Source of the DNA: Spirochaetaceae bacterium
GTDB lineage: Bacteria > Spirochaetota > Leptospiria > Leptospirales > Leptonemataceae
Assembly: GCA_002729885.1 (NCBI GenBank)
Contig: PBUB01000021.1
Coordinates: forward strand, 472,451-536,450
Direction of reading: 5' to 3'
Length of the DNA: 64,000 nucleotides
The position numbers and the translations under genes are program-made. Below are positions 27,851-37,151 of this stretch, in pieces. A model generated the notes under the pieces. That model made no database searches. It had not been told where the DNA came from and saw nothing but the letters and a program-made list of their open reading frames with translations. Numbering within the stretch: position 1 is the first letter of the stretch; every line of letters starts with the position of its first letter.

Positions 27851-28888
27851 TTGCAAGAATTAGAATCAAATCATCTGGCGGTGTTTCAGGAGCATCGCCA
27901 GAAGCTCTTTTCTGTGGCCTATCGCATGATGGGATCTTACGAAGATGCACAGGATCTTCTGCAGGAAGCCTATATAAAGTTCTCCGGAGAAGATCTATCC
28001 AACATTCGCAATCCGGCAGGGTATCTGGTCGCCATGGTTACAAGGCAGGCCATAGATGCTAAACGGGCGGCATACGAAAAGAAAAGAGTCTATCCCGGTC
28101 CCTGGCTTCCGGAACCGATTCTAGATGGATTTGAAGAAAGCATGGTGCTTTCTGAAACGGCAGGCGCGGCCTTCCTGTTTCTTCTGGAAAGTCTGTCTCC
28201 TCTGGAGCGAGCAGTGATTGTTCTGCGAGATGTCTTCGATTACGAATATCTAGAGATCGCAGAAATCGTAAAGAAAAGGTCCGATCACTGCAGAAAGATT
28301 GCGGAGCGCGCAAGAAAGAGGATCCGGCAGGCCAGGCAGAAGGATAACAATCCTGCAGCGATGGAGCCCGGGAAAAGGTATTCAAGATCCGGGGCATCAA
28401 CAGGCGAGTTTGCGACCAGGTCAAGTGCCAAAGTCGTCCCCGGCGCCACAATGGATGAAAAGCGAAAGAGAAGTCTGCTGATCTCTTTTCAAAAAGCCTG
28501 CAACCAGGGGGATCTCAAGTCTTTGCTGGGACTACTTACAGAAGATGTACTGGTTCATACGGATGGTGGAGGAAAGGTTTCTGCAGCCATGCGAACAGTA
28601 TTTGGAGCGGAAAACTCCAGCCGATTCTTTGCCGGGCTGGCCTCAAAATTTCCCCGAAGCTATACAGTACCTGTAAGCATCGGAGGTACATTTTCTGTGC
28701 TGCAATTTGATGAGGATGATTCATTGAGCTCTGTAGTCCAGTTTCGCATGGAGGATCACCGCATCGCGGAGGTATTCGCCGTGCGCAATCCTGATAAGCT
28801 GCGAACTATCCGGAGGCAGATTAGTTCCAGTTTATTGCTGAGGCTTAAGATTCGAATCTATAGGCGGTTGAGCGCTCTTCTAAGGTAG
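27851..28888 (+). CDS. ECF41-family RNA polymerase sigma factor with C-terminal SnoaL-like domain
   Basis: A 345-aa sigma factor. Region sigma2 (10-75; YRMMGSYEDAQDLLQEAY) and sigma4 (140-190; LSPLERAVIVLRDVFDYEYLEIA) are followed by a fused SnoaL-like domain (about 210-325). ECF41 hallmarks are present: YPGPWLPEP (81-89) between sigma2 and sigma4, and DGGGK (about 237-241) in the SnoaL domain. In studied ECF41 proteins the C-terminal domain both aids and restrains activity, replacing an anti-sigma factor. A basic stretch of about 40 residues between sigma4 and SnoaL looks longer than usual. The start is TTG, with no strong ribosome-binding site, 12 bp after the CMD gene. Confidence 0.88.
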   Translation: MQELESNHLAVFQEHRQKLFSVAYRMMGSYEDAQDLLQEAYIKFSGEDLSNIRNPAGYLVAMVTRQAIDAKRAAYEKKRVYPGPWLPEPILDGFEESMVLSETAGAAFLFLLESLSPLERAVIVLRDVFDYEYLEIAEIVKKRSDHCRKIAERARKRIRQARQKDNNPAAMEPGKRYSRSGASTGEFATRSSAKVVPGATMDEKRKRSLLISFQKACNQGDLKSLLGLLTEDVLVHTDGGGKVSAAMRTVFGAENSSRFFAGLASKFPRSYTVPVSIGGTFSVLQFDEDDSLSSVVQFRMEDHRIAEVFAVRNPDKLRTIRRQISSSLLLRLKIRIYRRLSALLR

Positions 28889-28927
28889 AACGTTGAGCAA
28901 ACGTGGCCAGACGGCCAGGGATTGGCA

Positions 28928-29560
28928 CTACTTACCGTCGATTTCAAATACCCGAGCTGATCCGGTGCCGGCAATGTTCAATTTGCTCAGTTCTTCCAGA
29001 GCTTCGCCAGCTGTATCTACCGTAGAGAAGCAACCGAAGAATAGGTTCTGTAATCGGGCATCCTGCACTTCTGTGCGAAAGATGGATTGATGCAATGCTC
29101 CATCGCTACTTACGCTTTTGCACTTTAGAGTTCGCAGCTCCTGCATCTCGGGACGGCTCTCCAGGATTCCCTGAAGTTCTCTGGCTCGGTCCTCGCTGAA
29201 GGTGCCCACTTTAATAATGAAGAGACCTTCTTTTTCGGCGGTCTGCTGAGGCCGGTTTGCGAAACTGTTAAGGCTCTGCTGCGGCTTCTGACCTTCCTGT
29301 GCGGCAGGAGGTTTTCCATCGGGATATTTTACCAGGGATTGCTCAAAGCTTTTAAACTGACCGATCTTGATTCCTGAATAAAGCCCGGCAGCAAAAATCA
29401 AGAGAGCCGCTGCCACTCCATAGCCCAGTAGTCGCCCGGACGCAGTTCTACCCTGTCCGGCGGACGGTGTGGATCGATCTGCAGCCGGAATGCCGGTAGG
29501 TGCCGGGGCCGGTCGGCTTTTGATCTTTCTGGAGAAGTCTACGCTTTGGAGCTCAACCAT
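28928..29560 (-). CDS. Single-pass membrane protein with possible SPOR-like domain
   Basis: A 210-aa protein. A proline-rich cytoplasmic N-terminus (1-40) leads to one transmembrane helix (LLGYGVAAALLIFAAGLYSG, 44-63), then a Pro/Gln-rich linker and a C-terminal domain (about 112-208). The beginning of that domain, GLFIIKVGTFSEDRARELQ, resembles the first strand and helix of SPOR domains, which bind bare glycan strands at division sites. The match is short and the rest is divergent, so the function is tentative. It is convergent with the sigma-factor gene and monocistronic. Confidence 0.6.
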   Translation of the reverse strand: MVELQSVDFSRKIKSRPAPAPTGIPAADRSTPSAGQGRTASGRLLGYGVAAALLIFAAGLYSGIKIGQFKSFEQSLVKYPDGKPPAAQEGQKPQQSLNSFANRPQQTAEKEGLFIIKVGTFSEDRARELQGILESRPEMQELRTLKCKSVSSDGALHQSIFRTEVQDARLQNLFFGCFSTVDTAGEALEELSKLNIAGTGSARVFEIDGK

Positions 29561-29865
29561 AGCTTCTGTAATTATCGGAAAAGCTGGAAATCTGGAGGAT
29601 AAAAAATGCTCAAGGCTGGTTAGGACGAAGTAGGATGGGTTCTCCCTGGCTGCAAAGTAACAGGCTGGCAGGTCTATTGAATCATTGTTCCGAAGTTGTG
29701 GACCTCTGCCATATGTCCCCCGGACACTCCTTTTAGATCACTTTCGAAGTGTCCCTGTAAGGGTTGTTTGAACCTGGAACCTATGAATCTGGCTTCTCTG
29801 GGCTCGCTGAGGGTTGGATCAATAGCATGTAGAACTACAGCGTCGAATACATAGGAATCTCTCCT
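29561..29865. other. Intergenic region of about 305 bp between divergent genes
   Basis: This spacer separates the SPOR-like gene (minus) from the glycoside-hydrolase lipoprotein (plus). It holds a 77-codon minus-strand open frame (29674-29907) with no ribosome-binding site, no recognisable family and overlap with the hydrolase start. I do not count it as a gene. No clear promoter, repeat or RNA structure stands out. Confidence 0.4.
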
Positions 29866-31386
29866 TTGCACAAACCGGATTGCACTTGCGTTGAAAAACC
29901 GAAGCATTCTGAATTGCCGATGCGAAGGGTGGCCTTATTGATTCCTCTGATGCTGAGTTTCTGTCAGCCCGGCCATGAACTCAATGATACAATCAGGGAT
30001 TGTTCCACTTTCGTAGAGTCAGTAACGAAAGACAATATTCCTGTAAGGCCCTTCGCCATAAAATTCAGCTCAGAAGTTTCGCATAGGTACCTTGGGTTCG
30101 GGCTTTCGGTGTATGGTCAGGAAACCAGGTATCTGGACCGCATGCTTGAATTGAAACCTGCCTTTGTTCGCCTGGAGGCCGGACCCAGCTGGGCCAGCCT
30201 GGAGCAGCAGGTGCCGGATGATCCGGCCATGCTTAAGGAACATATTGCCGCTCACTTCAATGAGCAGGACCCCGGACGGCTGCAGAAGTTTAAAGAGAGT
30301 TTCGCCTTCTTCAAAGAGCATAACATTCGTGTGATTCTGATCATCTATCAGCAGCCCTATCACTGGTTGCAAAATGACTATATGAAAACCTTCAAGCCGG
30401 GAGCGGAGAAAAAGCTGGTTCGTCTCTGGGTAGCTTTGCTAGAATATTTTCGTAGCCATGATATGCAGGTGGACTACGTGGAGCTGGCCAATGAGCCGGA
30501 GGGCAACTGGAACGGACATATTCCTGCGAAGCGATACTTTGACATGGTAGTGGATGCCCGTAAAAGTTTCGATGCAGCCGGGTTTTCCCATGTTCGAATC
30601 CTTGGGCCCGGCCTCTCTTCGCTGGATCTGGAAGGAATTCCCACTCGATGGATTCAATCCATGCCACCTGGAGCCGAGCGGTCCATCTACGCATTTTCGC
30701 TGCATGCCTGGGATGAAGTGCTTACCGATTCAGATAACCTGAACGTAATGCGAAACGCCTGGAAATCCCCAAAAGCTGCCTTTCGAAAAATTAATCCGGA
30801 AAAGCTTGTATTTATTACCGAATATGCAAGGGAGGTTTCCCGTCGCCGGGATGCGAAATATTACAGCCCGGCGAAGAGCGCTCTATTTACAGCCTCCGAT
30901 ACCCATGAATTTGCCATACAGTTTGTGGCCAATACATTGATTCACATTAACCAGGGGGCCTCTGCTCCGGTGGCCTGGCGTCTTTCCGATCTAAATGGGG
31001 ATCCTTCCTCCTGGGGGTTGATTCGTTCTCCGGAAAGAGGAGGGAGCAATCGGCCCGCTTTTGAGGCATTCAAGTTCTTGAATCAGCATCTGATGGAAAA
31101 TGCTGGAGTCTGGAAGCCTGCCAACCCAATACAGGATGATACTATTGCGGCCGTTCTTCTAAACAGAGATGGCCAGTTCGTATTGGCCGTCGCCAATGCC
31201 GGGGCCGATTATCGCGACCTGGACATCGAAGTTCCGTCCGGGGATACCGGGGATGCGCAATGGTCTCTGTTTTCAGAGAAGGTTCCAGACTGCACAGAAG
31301 AATTCTCAGACGCGAACAATAGTGAATCGACCCACAGGATTCGTATGCCTCCGTTTTCCATCGGAGTACTGAGATGGTCCGAATGA
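29866..31386 (+). CDS. Glycoside hydrolase clan GH-A lipoprotein (GH39-like)
   Basis: A 506-aa putative glycosidase. A TIM-barrel core shows the clan GH-A acid/base in ELANEPEGNW and the nucleophile in VFITEYAREV, with FVRLEAGPSW near the start of the barrel; a C-terminal beta domain follows (about 420-505). The signal MRRVALLIPLMLSFC gives a lipobox Cys, so the enzyme is probably membrane-anchored and faces outward. I chose the TTG at 29866, with AGGA 9 nt upstream, over the ATG at 29920, which lacks a ribosome-binding site but starts exactly at the signal peptide. Substrate is unknown. It overlaps the ankyrin lipoprotein gene by 13 nt. Confidence 0.78.
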   Translation: MHKPDCTCVEKPKHSELPMRRVALLIPLMLSFCQPGHELNDTIRDCSTFVESVTKDNIPVRPFAIKFSSEVSHRYLGFGLSVYGQETRYLDRMLELKPAFVRLEAGPSWASLEQQVPDDPAMLKEHIAAHFNEQDPGRLQKFKESFAFFKEHNIRVILIIYQQPYHWLQNDYMKTFKPGAEKKLVRLWVALLEYFRSHDMQVDYVELANEPEGNWNGHIPAKRYFDMVVDARKSFDAAGFSHVRILGPGLSSLDLEGIPTRWIQSMPPGAERSIYAFSLHAWDEVLTDSDNLNVMRNAWKSPKAAFRKINPEKLVFITEYAREVSRRRDAKYYSPAKSALFTASDTHEFAIQFVANTLIHINQGASAPVAWRLSDLNGDPSSWGLIRSPERGGSNRPAFEAFKFLNQHLMENAGVWKPANPIQDDTIAAVLLNRDGQFVLAVANAGADYRDLDIEVPSGDTGDAQWSLFSEKVPDCTEEFSDANNSESTHRIRMPPFSIGVLRWSE

Positions 31387-32393
31387 AGTTCAGCAGCCTC
31401 TACGTCATGAATCGAAACCCTGGGAGGTCCCAGGTCAGGCGAAAAGTGTTCCGAGTCTGCCTGCCTATTTTTAGAATCTGGCTCTGCATCGCTGCAGCAC
31501 ATCTGTCTCTTGCCTGTGCGGATGCCACCGATAATGCGAAACACACGGAAACTCTGCAGATCTCTGCACCGGTAATTCGTCTATCCGAGTCCGGCCTGGT
31601 GGATGCGGCCCGGGATTGCGATCCTGAAAGATTTGGTCGGCTTCTGGCATCCGCTTCCCCTCAGACCATAAATGCACAGGTAAAAGGAGGGGAAACCGCT
31701 CTGACCCATGCTGTCTGGTTTCGCAAATCCAGGTGCGTGGAAATGCTTATTAATGCTGGAGTGAATATAAACACCAGAACCGATGGCCGGGAAACAGCGT
31801 TGCACTACGCTCTATACAGGGGGACTCCAGAAATTGTCTGGATGCTTCTGGAGCATGGCGCAGATGTTCAGGCGGCAGAAGCAGAAAACGGATACACGGT
31901 GCTTATGATTGCTGCCGGTCTCAATCGATATGATGCGCTGCGCGCCCTTCTATTTCTGGGGGCGAAGCCTTTGAAGCAGGACTTTAAGGGCAGAACCGCT
32001 TTGATGCATGCGATTCGCGGCGCTCATCGCCAATCTGCGGAACTATTGATTCTTCCTTCCACTATTGATCAGAGAGACAACAGGGGAGAATCGGCCATCT
32101 ATTACTCCATTCGCGCCCGGGATATCTACATTCTGGATCGATTGCTGGAAGTCGGCGCAAATCCCAACGCCAGAAATGAATTCGGGGAAACTCCGCTGAT
32201 GCTGGCTGCTTCTCGCGGAAATGAGGAAGTGGTGCGAAGCCTTCTGAGGCATGGCGCAGATCCTGAACTACAGGATCGCACAGGGACCTATGATGCCACT
32301 CGAATTGCCACAGCCAGCGGATTCCACTCTATCGCAGAGCTGCTAGAATCTCCTCTGGAAATATGGATGATCCGATTCTCGAACTATTTCTGA
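31374..32393 (+). CDS. Ankyrin-repeat lipoprotein
   Basis: A 339-aa protein. After a long n-region, the hydrophobic segment ends in LSLAC (Cys48), a lipobox. From about residue 72 to 330 run about seven ankyrin repeats, several with the canonical G-TAL/TPL and LLxxGAD patterns (GETALTHAVWF, ETALHYALYRGTPEIV, GETPLMLAASRGNEEVV). Exported ankyrin proteins are protein-binding scaffolds. Its start lies inside the end of the glycoside-hydrolase gene with GGAG 7 nt upstream, so the two are coupled. GTG at 31446, behind AGGCG, would give a standard-length signal peptide and is an alternative. The repeats also recall the CAP/ankyrin protein at 960. Confidence 0.83.
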   Translation: MVRMKFSSLYVMNRNPGRSQVRRKVFRVCLPIFRIWLCIAAAHLSLACADATDNAKHTETLQISAPVIRLSESGLVDAARDCDPERFGRLLASASPQTINAQVKGGETALTHAVWFRKSRCVEMLINAGVNINTRTDGRETALHYALYRGTPEIVWMLLEHGADVQAAEAENGYTVLMIAAGLNRYDALRALLFLGAKPLKQDFKGRTALMHAIRGAHRQSAELLILPSTIDQRDNRGESAIYYSIRARDIYILDRLLEVGANPNARNEFGETPLMLAASRGNEEVVRSLLRHGADPELQDRTGTYDATRIATASGFHSIAELLESPLEIWMIRFSNYF

Positions 32394-32415
32394 AAGATTT
32401 TCCCGGCGAATGGCT

Positions 32416-33663
32416 TCAGGCGAATTCTCGCACCACTCGCTCGAAAATATCCAGTCCTTCTGCGGCGGAATCCAGGGGCAGGTTCAATGGTGGCATGATT
32501 CGGATTACATGACCGGCAGTGCAATTCACCAGAAGCTTTTCTTCGCGGCATCGCGTTACTACATCGGGACCGTGATCTGTGAGTTCTACTCCAATATGCA
32601 GACCAATACCTCGCACATCTTTTACAATGGGGCAGGTTTCCTGGAGCAGTCTTAGTCTGCGAAAGAAATAGTCCGATAGCCCTTCTGCATTCTTCAGAAT
32701 TTCGCGGCCCATGATGATTCTGAGATTTTCGTAAGCTGCTCGGGCCACTACATGGTTTCCTCCGAAAGTAGAACCATGCATTCCGGCCTCCAATAGATGG
32801 GTAAAATCATCCGCCACAATCATGGCTCCAATGGGCAGTCCTGCGCCCAGGGCCTTGGCCAGCGTCATGGCATCCGGCTGAATCTTATAGTGTTCGTAGG
32901 CGAAAAGCTTGGCAGTACGGCCCATTCCGGTTTGGATTTCGTCCAGAATAAGAAGTGCATTCTGTGATTTGGTTAATTCTCGCGCTCGTATGACAAAATC
33001 CTGATCCATGGGTTTGATACCGCCTTCGCCCTGCACCAGTTCCATTATCATCGCACAGATTCTGCCTTCGTATTGATCAAAGGCACTTTCCAGAGCTTCA
33101 ATGTCGTTGGCCGGAATATGTACCATACCTTCCATCAAAGGCCCGAAGCCCTGACGGATCTTATCCTGGCCGGTCATAGCCATGGCACCGGTGGTTCTAC
33201 CGTGGAAGCTGTTTTCCAGAGCGATGACGATGGGAGTTCCCTGCATATTCTCTGCATTTCTTCTGGCCAGTTTTAGCGCAGCCTCGTTGGCTTCAGTGCC
33301 GGAGTTGCAAAGGAATACCTTTCCAGGAAAACTATGCTCGATGAGGGCTTCTGCGAGCAACGCCTGTTCCTGATTGTAGAACAGGTTGGAAGTATGCAAA
33401 ATTCGGTCAGCCTGGTCTCGAATGGCTTCGATTAAATCCGCCTCTCCATGGCCCAGATTCGTTACCGAGATTCCACAAAGGAAATCCAGATAGGCATTGT
33501 TTTCGGAGTCATAGAGATATTCCCCCTGACCGAAGTAAAAGGCCATGGGGGCTCGTCGATAGGTGCCCAGCAGATATTTGTCGGATTTTTCCTGGATTTC
33601 TTCGAGACTCAATGGTTTGGTAAAATCCGATTCCTGTTGTTCGATTTCCTGTTCGGCGCTCAT
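32416..33663 (-). CDS. argD: Acetylornithine aminotransferase-like class III PLP enzyme
   Basis: A 415-aa PLP-dependent aminotransferase. Family motifs are CNSGTEANEAALKLAR (phosphate binding), SFHGRTTGAM, ILDEIQTGMGRT, TLAKALGAGLPIG with the Schiff-base lysine, and MHGSTFGGN. Overall it matches ArgD, which transaminates N-acetylglutamate semialdehyde in arginine synthesis; such enzymes often also act on succinyldiaminopimelate. No other arg genes are near, so a related omega-aminotransferase role remains possible. An extra roughly 20-residue N-terminal stretch precedes the conserved LLGTYRRAPMAF. Confidence 0.85.
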   Translation of the reverse strand: MSAEQEIEQQESDFTKPLSLEEIQEKSDKYLLGTYRRAPMAFYFGQGEYLYDSENNAYLDFLCGISVTNLGHGEADLIEAIRDQADRILHTSNLFYNQEQALLAEALIEHSFPGKVFLCNSGTEANEAALKLARRNAENMQGTPIVIALENSFHGRTTGAMAMTGQDKIRQGFGPLMEGMVHIPANDIEALESAFDQYEGRICAMIMELVQGEGGIKPMDQDFVIRARELTKSQNALLILDEIQTGMGRTAKLFAYEHYKIQPDAMTLAKALGAGLPIGAMIVADDFTHLLEAGMHGSTFGGNHVVARAAYENLRIIMGREILKNAEGLSDYFFRRLRLLQETCPIVKDVRGIGLHIGVELTDHGPDVVTRCREEKLLVNCTAGHVIRIMPPLNLPLDSAAEGLDIFERVVREFA

Positions 33664-33925
33664 TGTTTACTCCAGGCGGCGTGGATCCGGGATCCATTGG
33701 AAAATCGAACTCTAGATTTCCCGGCCCCGAAATATTCCAGCCGCTATTTACTGACTTTCGCCTGGCCTTCGGCAGGTCAACGATTCTAAGTGCCTGGCGA
33801 ATTGGAATGGCAGATATGAAACTACCTTCAGACCATTCTTCCCGGGACCGGGCCCGTAGACGGGAGGGAGACCTGGTCCTGGAATTCTGCTTTATTCTTT
33901 CTTTCGCTGATCCAGCATCGCTTCA

Positions 33926-34279
33926 GTGTCCTTCCGTCTCAAAAGAATCTATGATCCGCCGGAGGCCGACGATGGAATCCGAATTCTTGTGGATCGAATC
34001 TGGCCCAGGGGAGTTAGCAAGGATAAGGCCAATATATCCCTCTGGCTAAAGGACATTGCTCCCAGCACAGAGTTACGCAAATGGTTCGATCATGATCCAA
34101 AAAAATGGGACCAGTTCAAAGCTCGCTACTGGAAGGAGCTGGAAGCCAACAGCCAGGGGGTGTCCATGCTAAGCGAAGAGCACAGAAAGGGGGATGTTAC
34201 GCTGCTTTACAGCGCCAGGGACCGTCAGCATAACCAGGCCAGAGCACTCCTTGAATTTCTGGAAAAATCTACCTGGTGA
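33926..34279 (+). CDS. DUF488 (YeaO-like) small protein
   Basis: A 117-aa cytoplasmic protein with the hallmark motifs of the YeaO group of DUF488: RIYDPP, RILVDRIWPRG, WLKDIAPSTELRKWF and LLYSARD. The invariant charged residues suggest an enzyme or nucleic-acid-binding fold, but no activity is established. The start is GTG (33926). Its end overlaps the convergent phosphohexomutase gene by 11 bp, and the 262 bp upstream hold nothing I recognise. Confidence 0.88.
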   Translation: MSFRLKRIYDPPEADDGIRILVDRIWPRGVSKDKANISLWLKDIAPSTELRKWFDHDPKKWDQFKARYWKELEANSQGVSMLSEEHRKGDVTLLYSARDRQHNQARALLEFLEKSTW

Positions 34280-36044
34280 GCCCGGTCCGTGCAAAGAACA
34301 AACCGGAAATACTTACAAGTTCATTTTCCAGCTCCGCTCTTGCTTTGTTCAGCTCTTCCAGACTTTGCGGCTGATCTGGATACTTCAGGCTGGCGTAGAG
34401 CTTAACCTTGGGTTCTGTTCCGGACGGTCGAATGGTCAGTTTGCCTTCTGGCTCCAGAAGAAGTTGAATAACGTTAGAAGGAGGTAGATCCCCGAAGAAT
34501 TCAGGTGCTGGTTTCTTGTTTACTGTCTGCTTTTTGAAGTCTCGCACCTCTACTACTGTGCGATTTTCAAGTTCCATACCTACCATGTCATTTTCACGAA
34601 GAGAATCTATTATCTGGTTCATTCTCTGCTGACCGTCGCTGCCTTTCATGGTAACCGACTTCAGATCTTCCAGATACAGACCGTACTTCAGATAGATCTG
34701 GTTTAGATAGGTCTCCAGGTTGCCCATCTGTTGAATGATTTGGCACAGTACCAATGCAGAAGACAGAGAATCCTTATCTCTAACAAATTCAACAGGCAGG
34801 TATCCATAGGACTCTTCGCCTCCAAATAGGAAGACATCCTTTCCTTTTTGAAAGCCGCTCTTTCCATTGTCCAGCTCTCGCATCTGCTCGGCGATGTACT
34901 TGAATCCAGTGAGCACATCTTTAATTTTGATGCCATTTTTCTCTGCGATAACCTTTTGTAGGTCCGTGGTGACGATAGTTTTAAAGATCCAGTAATTCTT
35001 GTCGCTTTTTTTGGGAGCATTTTCGCACATGAAAGCGCACATGATGCTACCCAGCTGGTTTCCATTTAAGAGGATATATCTGTTTCCGCTCTTGATTCCA
35101 GCTCCCAGACGATCCGCATCTGGATCTGTAGCCAGGAATAGTTCTGCATCGTGCTTTCTGGCTGTTTCTTCGCTCAGTCGCAGAGCCTCCGCTTCCTCCG
35201 GATTCGGCAGCTCTACGGTAGGGAATTCTCCGTCCGGCTCCATTTGCTCCGGAACTCCGATTACATTGTAGCCGAATTTCTCCAGCAGGGGAGGAAGCCA
35301 GGGCCCGGCCGTTCCATGCAGAGGAGAAAATACGATCTTGAACTTCGCATCCACATGTTTGGCCAATCCGCGTTTTTGAAATTCATTGTAATAGGCTTCC
35401 TGAATTTCAGGACCGATCCACTGAATGTTCTTCTTGAAGTCTTCTGAGCCTTCTTCCCGGAATGGCAGATCCCAGTCCCGGATCTCTTCAATAAGTTGCT
35501 CCAGTCGGACCTGGGCATCTCCCGTAAACTGGGATCCATCCTCTAGATAGACTTTGAACCCATTGTATTCCGGAGGATTGTGACTGGCTGTAAGAACCGC
35601 TCCTCCCGCTGCCCCCAGGTGTCGCACTGCGTAGGATAGAATGGGAGTGGGTGTTACTCCTTTGAAGAGAAATGCTTTAACTCCAAGGCCGGCGGCCAGA
35701 CCGGCCACTACTCGGGCAAACTCCGGACTCATGCGACGGGAATCATGGGCAATAACTATGGAAGGATTGTGATACGTTTCTTTAATATATTGCACAAAGC
35801 CCAGAGCGGCCCGGCCTACGGTCCATCGATTCAGACGTCCTGGACCGGTGCCCAGAACTCCGCGCATTCCACCGGTTCCAAAGGCCAGCTTTCCGGCAAA
35901 GGCCTCTGTCTCTTCGTTTCTAACTCCGGCTCGATAATCTACATACACCCGGGCGGCCTGGTCCCGGATCTCCAGGGGAAAATTGGGCGCTGCCCAGTCC
36001 AGAATACGAGTTCTTACCAGATCTTCTTGGTTTGCCTCTGCCAT
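34269..36044 (-). CDS. Alpha-D-phosphohexomutase (phosphoglucomutase/phosphomannomutase, PgcA type)
   Basis: About 591 aa. The enzyme interconverts hexose 1- and 6-phosphates for cell-envelope sugar synthesis. FGTGGMRGVLG binds sugar phosphate, TASHNPPEYNGFKVY carries the active-site serine that is phosphorylated, DPDADRLG is the magnesium-binding DxDxD loop, FGGEESYG binds sugar, and RPSGTEPKVKLY is the C-terminal phosphate loop. The length matches the Bacillus PgcA/PGM2-like group rather than the 450-aa ManB/GlmM group. I chose the ATG at 36044 because GGAAGGAAG lies 5 nt upstream; the frame extends to 36119 without support. Confidence 0.91.
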   Translation of the reverse strand: MAEANQEDLVRTRILDWAAPNFPLEIRDQAARVYVDYRAGVRNEETEAFAGKLAFGTGGMRGVLGTGPGRLNRWTVGRAALGFVQYIKETYHNPSIVIAHDSRRMSPEFARVVAGLAAGLGVKAFLFKGVTPTPILSYAVRHLGAAGGAVLTASHNPPEYNGFKVYLEDGSQFTGDAQVRLEQLIEEIRDWDLPFREEGSEDFKKNIQWIGPEIQEAYYNEFQKRGLAKHVDAKFKIVFSPLHGTAGPWLPPLLEKFGYNVIGVPEQMEPDGEFPTVELPNPEEAEALRLSEETARKHDAELFLATDPDADRLGAGIKSGNRYILLNGNQLGSIMCAFMCENAPKKSDKNYWIFKTIVTTDLQKVIAEKNGIKIKDVLTGFKYIAEQMRELDNGKSGFQKGKDVFLFGGEESYGYLPVEFVRDKDSLSSALVLCQIIQQMGNLETYLNQIYLKYGLYLEDLKSVTMKGSDGQQRMNQIIDSLRENDMVGMELENRTVVEVRDFKKQTVNKKPAPEFFGDLPPSNVIQLLLEPEGKLTIRPSGTEPKVKLYASLKYPDQPQSLEELNKARAELENELVSISGLFFARTGLTR

Positions 36045-36247
36045 GCTTTCTTCCTTCCGGGATAAATTCTTAAGGATGCCGCCGCCATTTTTTCTACGCG
36101 AACCGTCACCGTACCTCAATGGAGCCTCTTTGCATTAGACGAGGCATACTATGGCACCGGGCATACTATACTCCGTCAGGATCAATTTTACAGGGTACCC
36201 GGCAAGTATTTCAATTGCAGACATGCAGGGAGTGAGAAAATGAAGGT

Positions 36248-37027
36248 ATGGCCATACACCCCACAGCAATTGTAGATTCCGGCGCCGACATCCATGATTC
36301 CGTTGAAATCGGGCCCTATACAGTCATTGATGGAAATGTCAAGATCGGAGAAGGATGCAGAATCGGCTCCCATGTCCGCATCTACGCGCACACCACCATC
36401 GGAAAGAACAACAGAATCGATGCCCATGCAATCCTGGGAGCGGACGGACAGGACCTGGGTTTTGATTCTGCCCAGCCCACCGGTCTTCTAATTGGAGACA
36501 ACAATGTATTCCGTGAACAGACCAATATCCATCGGGCCACCAAGTTGGATCGGCCCACCACCATCGGAAGTAATAACTATCTGATGGGCGGCTTTCATGT
36601 TGGACACGATTGCGTGGTGGGAGATCAAAACATTCTGGTGCATGGTAGCGTTCTGGCGGGCCATGTTCATATCGGGAACCGTGTGCTTGTTTCTGGCCTT
36701 GTGGCCATCCATCAATTCTGCAACATTGGAGATTATGCCATGGTTGCTGGATGTGCCAAAATCGTGAAAGATGTGCCTCCGTTTGCGACGGCCGATGGAA
36801 ATCCGGCCACAATCATTGGACAGAATGTAGTGGGCATGAAGCGCGCTGGAAGCAGTCCAGAAGTGAGAAAGCAGATCAAGGCCGCCTACGATATAATCTA
36901 TCATCAGAAAATGAACACCAGCCAGGCCCTGAAGCATCTAAAGGACCAGGGAAGTCAGCCTCCCGAAGTGCAGATGATCATGGATTTTTTTGCGAACAGC
37001 AAGCGCGGAGTCACGGATCACCGCTAG
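36248..37027 (+). CDS. lpxA: Acyl-ACP:UDP-N-acetylglucosamine (or GlcNAc3N) acyltransferase
   Basis: A 259-aa left-handed beta-helix enzyme, the first step of lipid A synthesis in the cytoplasm. Hexapeptide repeats fill residues 1-190. GGFHVGHDCVVGD contains the catalytic-base histidine of LpxA, FREQTNIHRAT and HQFCNIGDYAMVAG are typical, and a helical C-terminal domain closes the chain. Leptospira LpxA acts on the 2,3-diamino sugar and yields amide-linked acyl chains; whether that holds here depends on gnnA/gnnB, which are not in the window. No lpxD or fabZ neighbours are present; the gene is divergent from the phosphohexomutase. Confidence 0.93.
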   Translation: MAIHPTAIVDSGADIHDSVEIGPYTVIDGNVKIGEGCRIGSHVRIYAHTTIGKNNRIDAHAILGADGQDLGFDSAQPTGLLIGDNNVFREQTNIHRATKLDRPTTIGSNNYLMGGFHVGHDCVVGDQNILVHGSVLAGHVHIGNRVLVSGLVAIHQFCNIGDYAMVAGCAKIVKDVPPFATADGNPATIIGQNVVGMKRAGSSPEVRKQIKAAYDIIYHQKMNTSQALKHLKDQGSQPPEVQMIMDFFANSKRGVTDHR

Positions 37028-37151
37028 TAAATCCGTTTACAGACCGGGCGGAGCCGGAAATAACTGATGGTTCTGCAATTTGCGGGGGCCATATATCGTT
37101 TGCATTAATGGGCCCGGCATGATATCCTTAAACATAGCACAGGAGAACAAA

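Noticed and set aside
29674..29907. A 77-codon minus-strand frame in the spacer before the glycosidase gene
   Set aside because: No ribosome-binding site, no recognisable family, and it overlaps the glycosidase start. Too weak to call a gene.
36141..36175. Direct repeat GGCATACTAT, two copies 18 bp apart, upstream of lpxA
   Set aside because: Two short copies in an AT-mixed spacer could be chance. There is no known operator of this form and no second site to compare.
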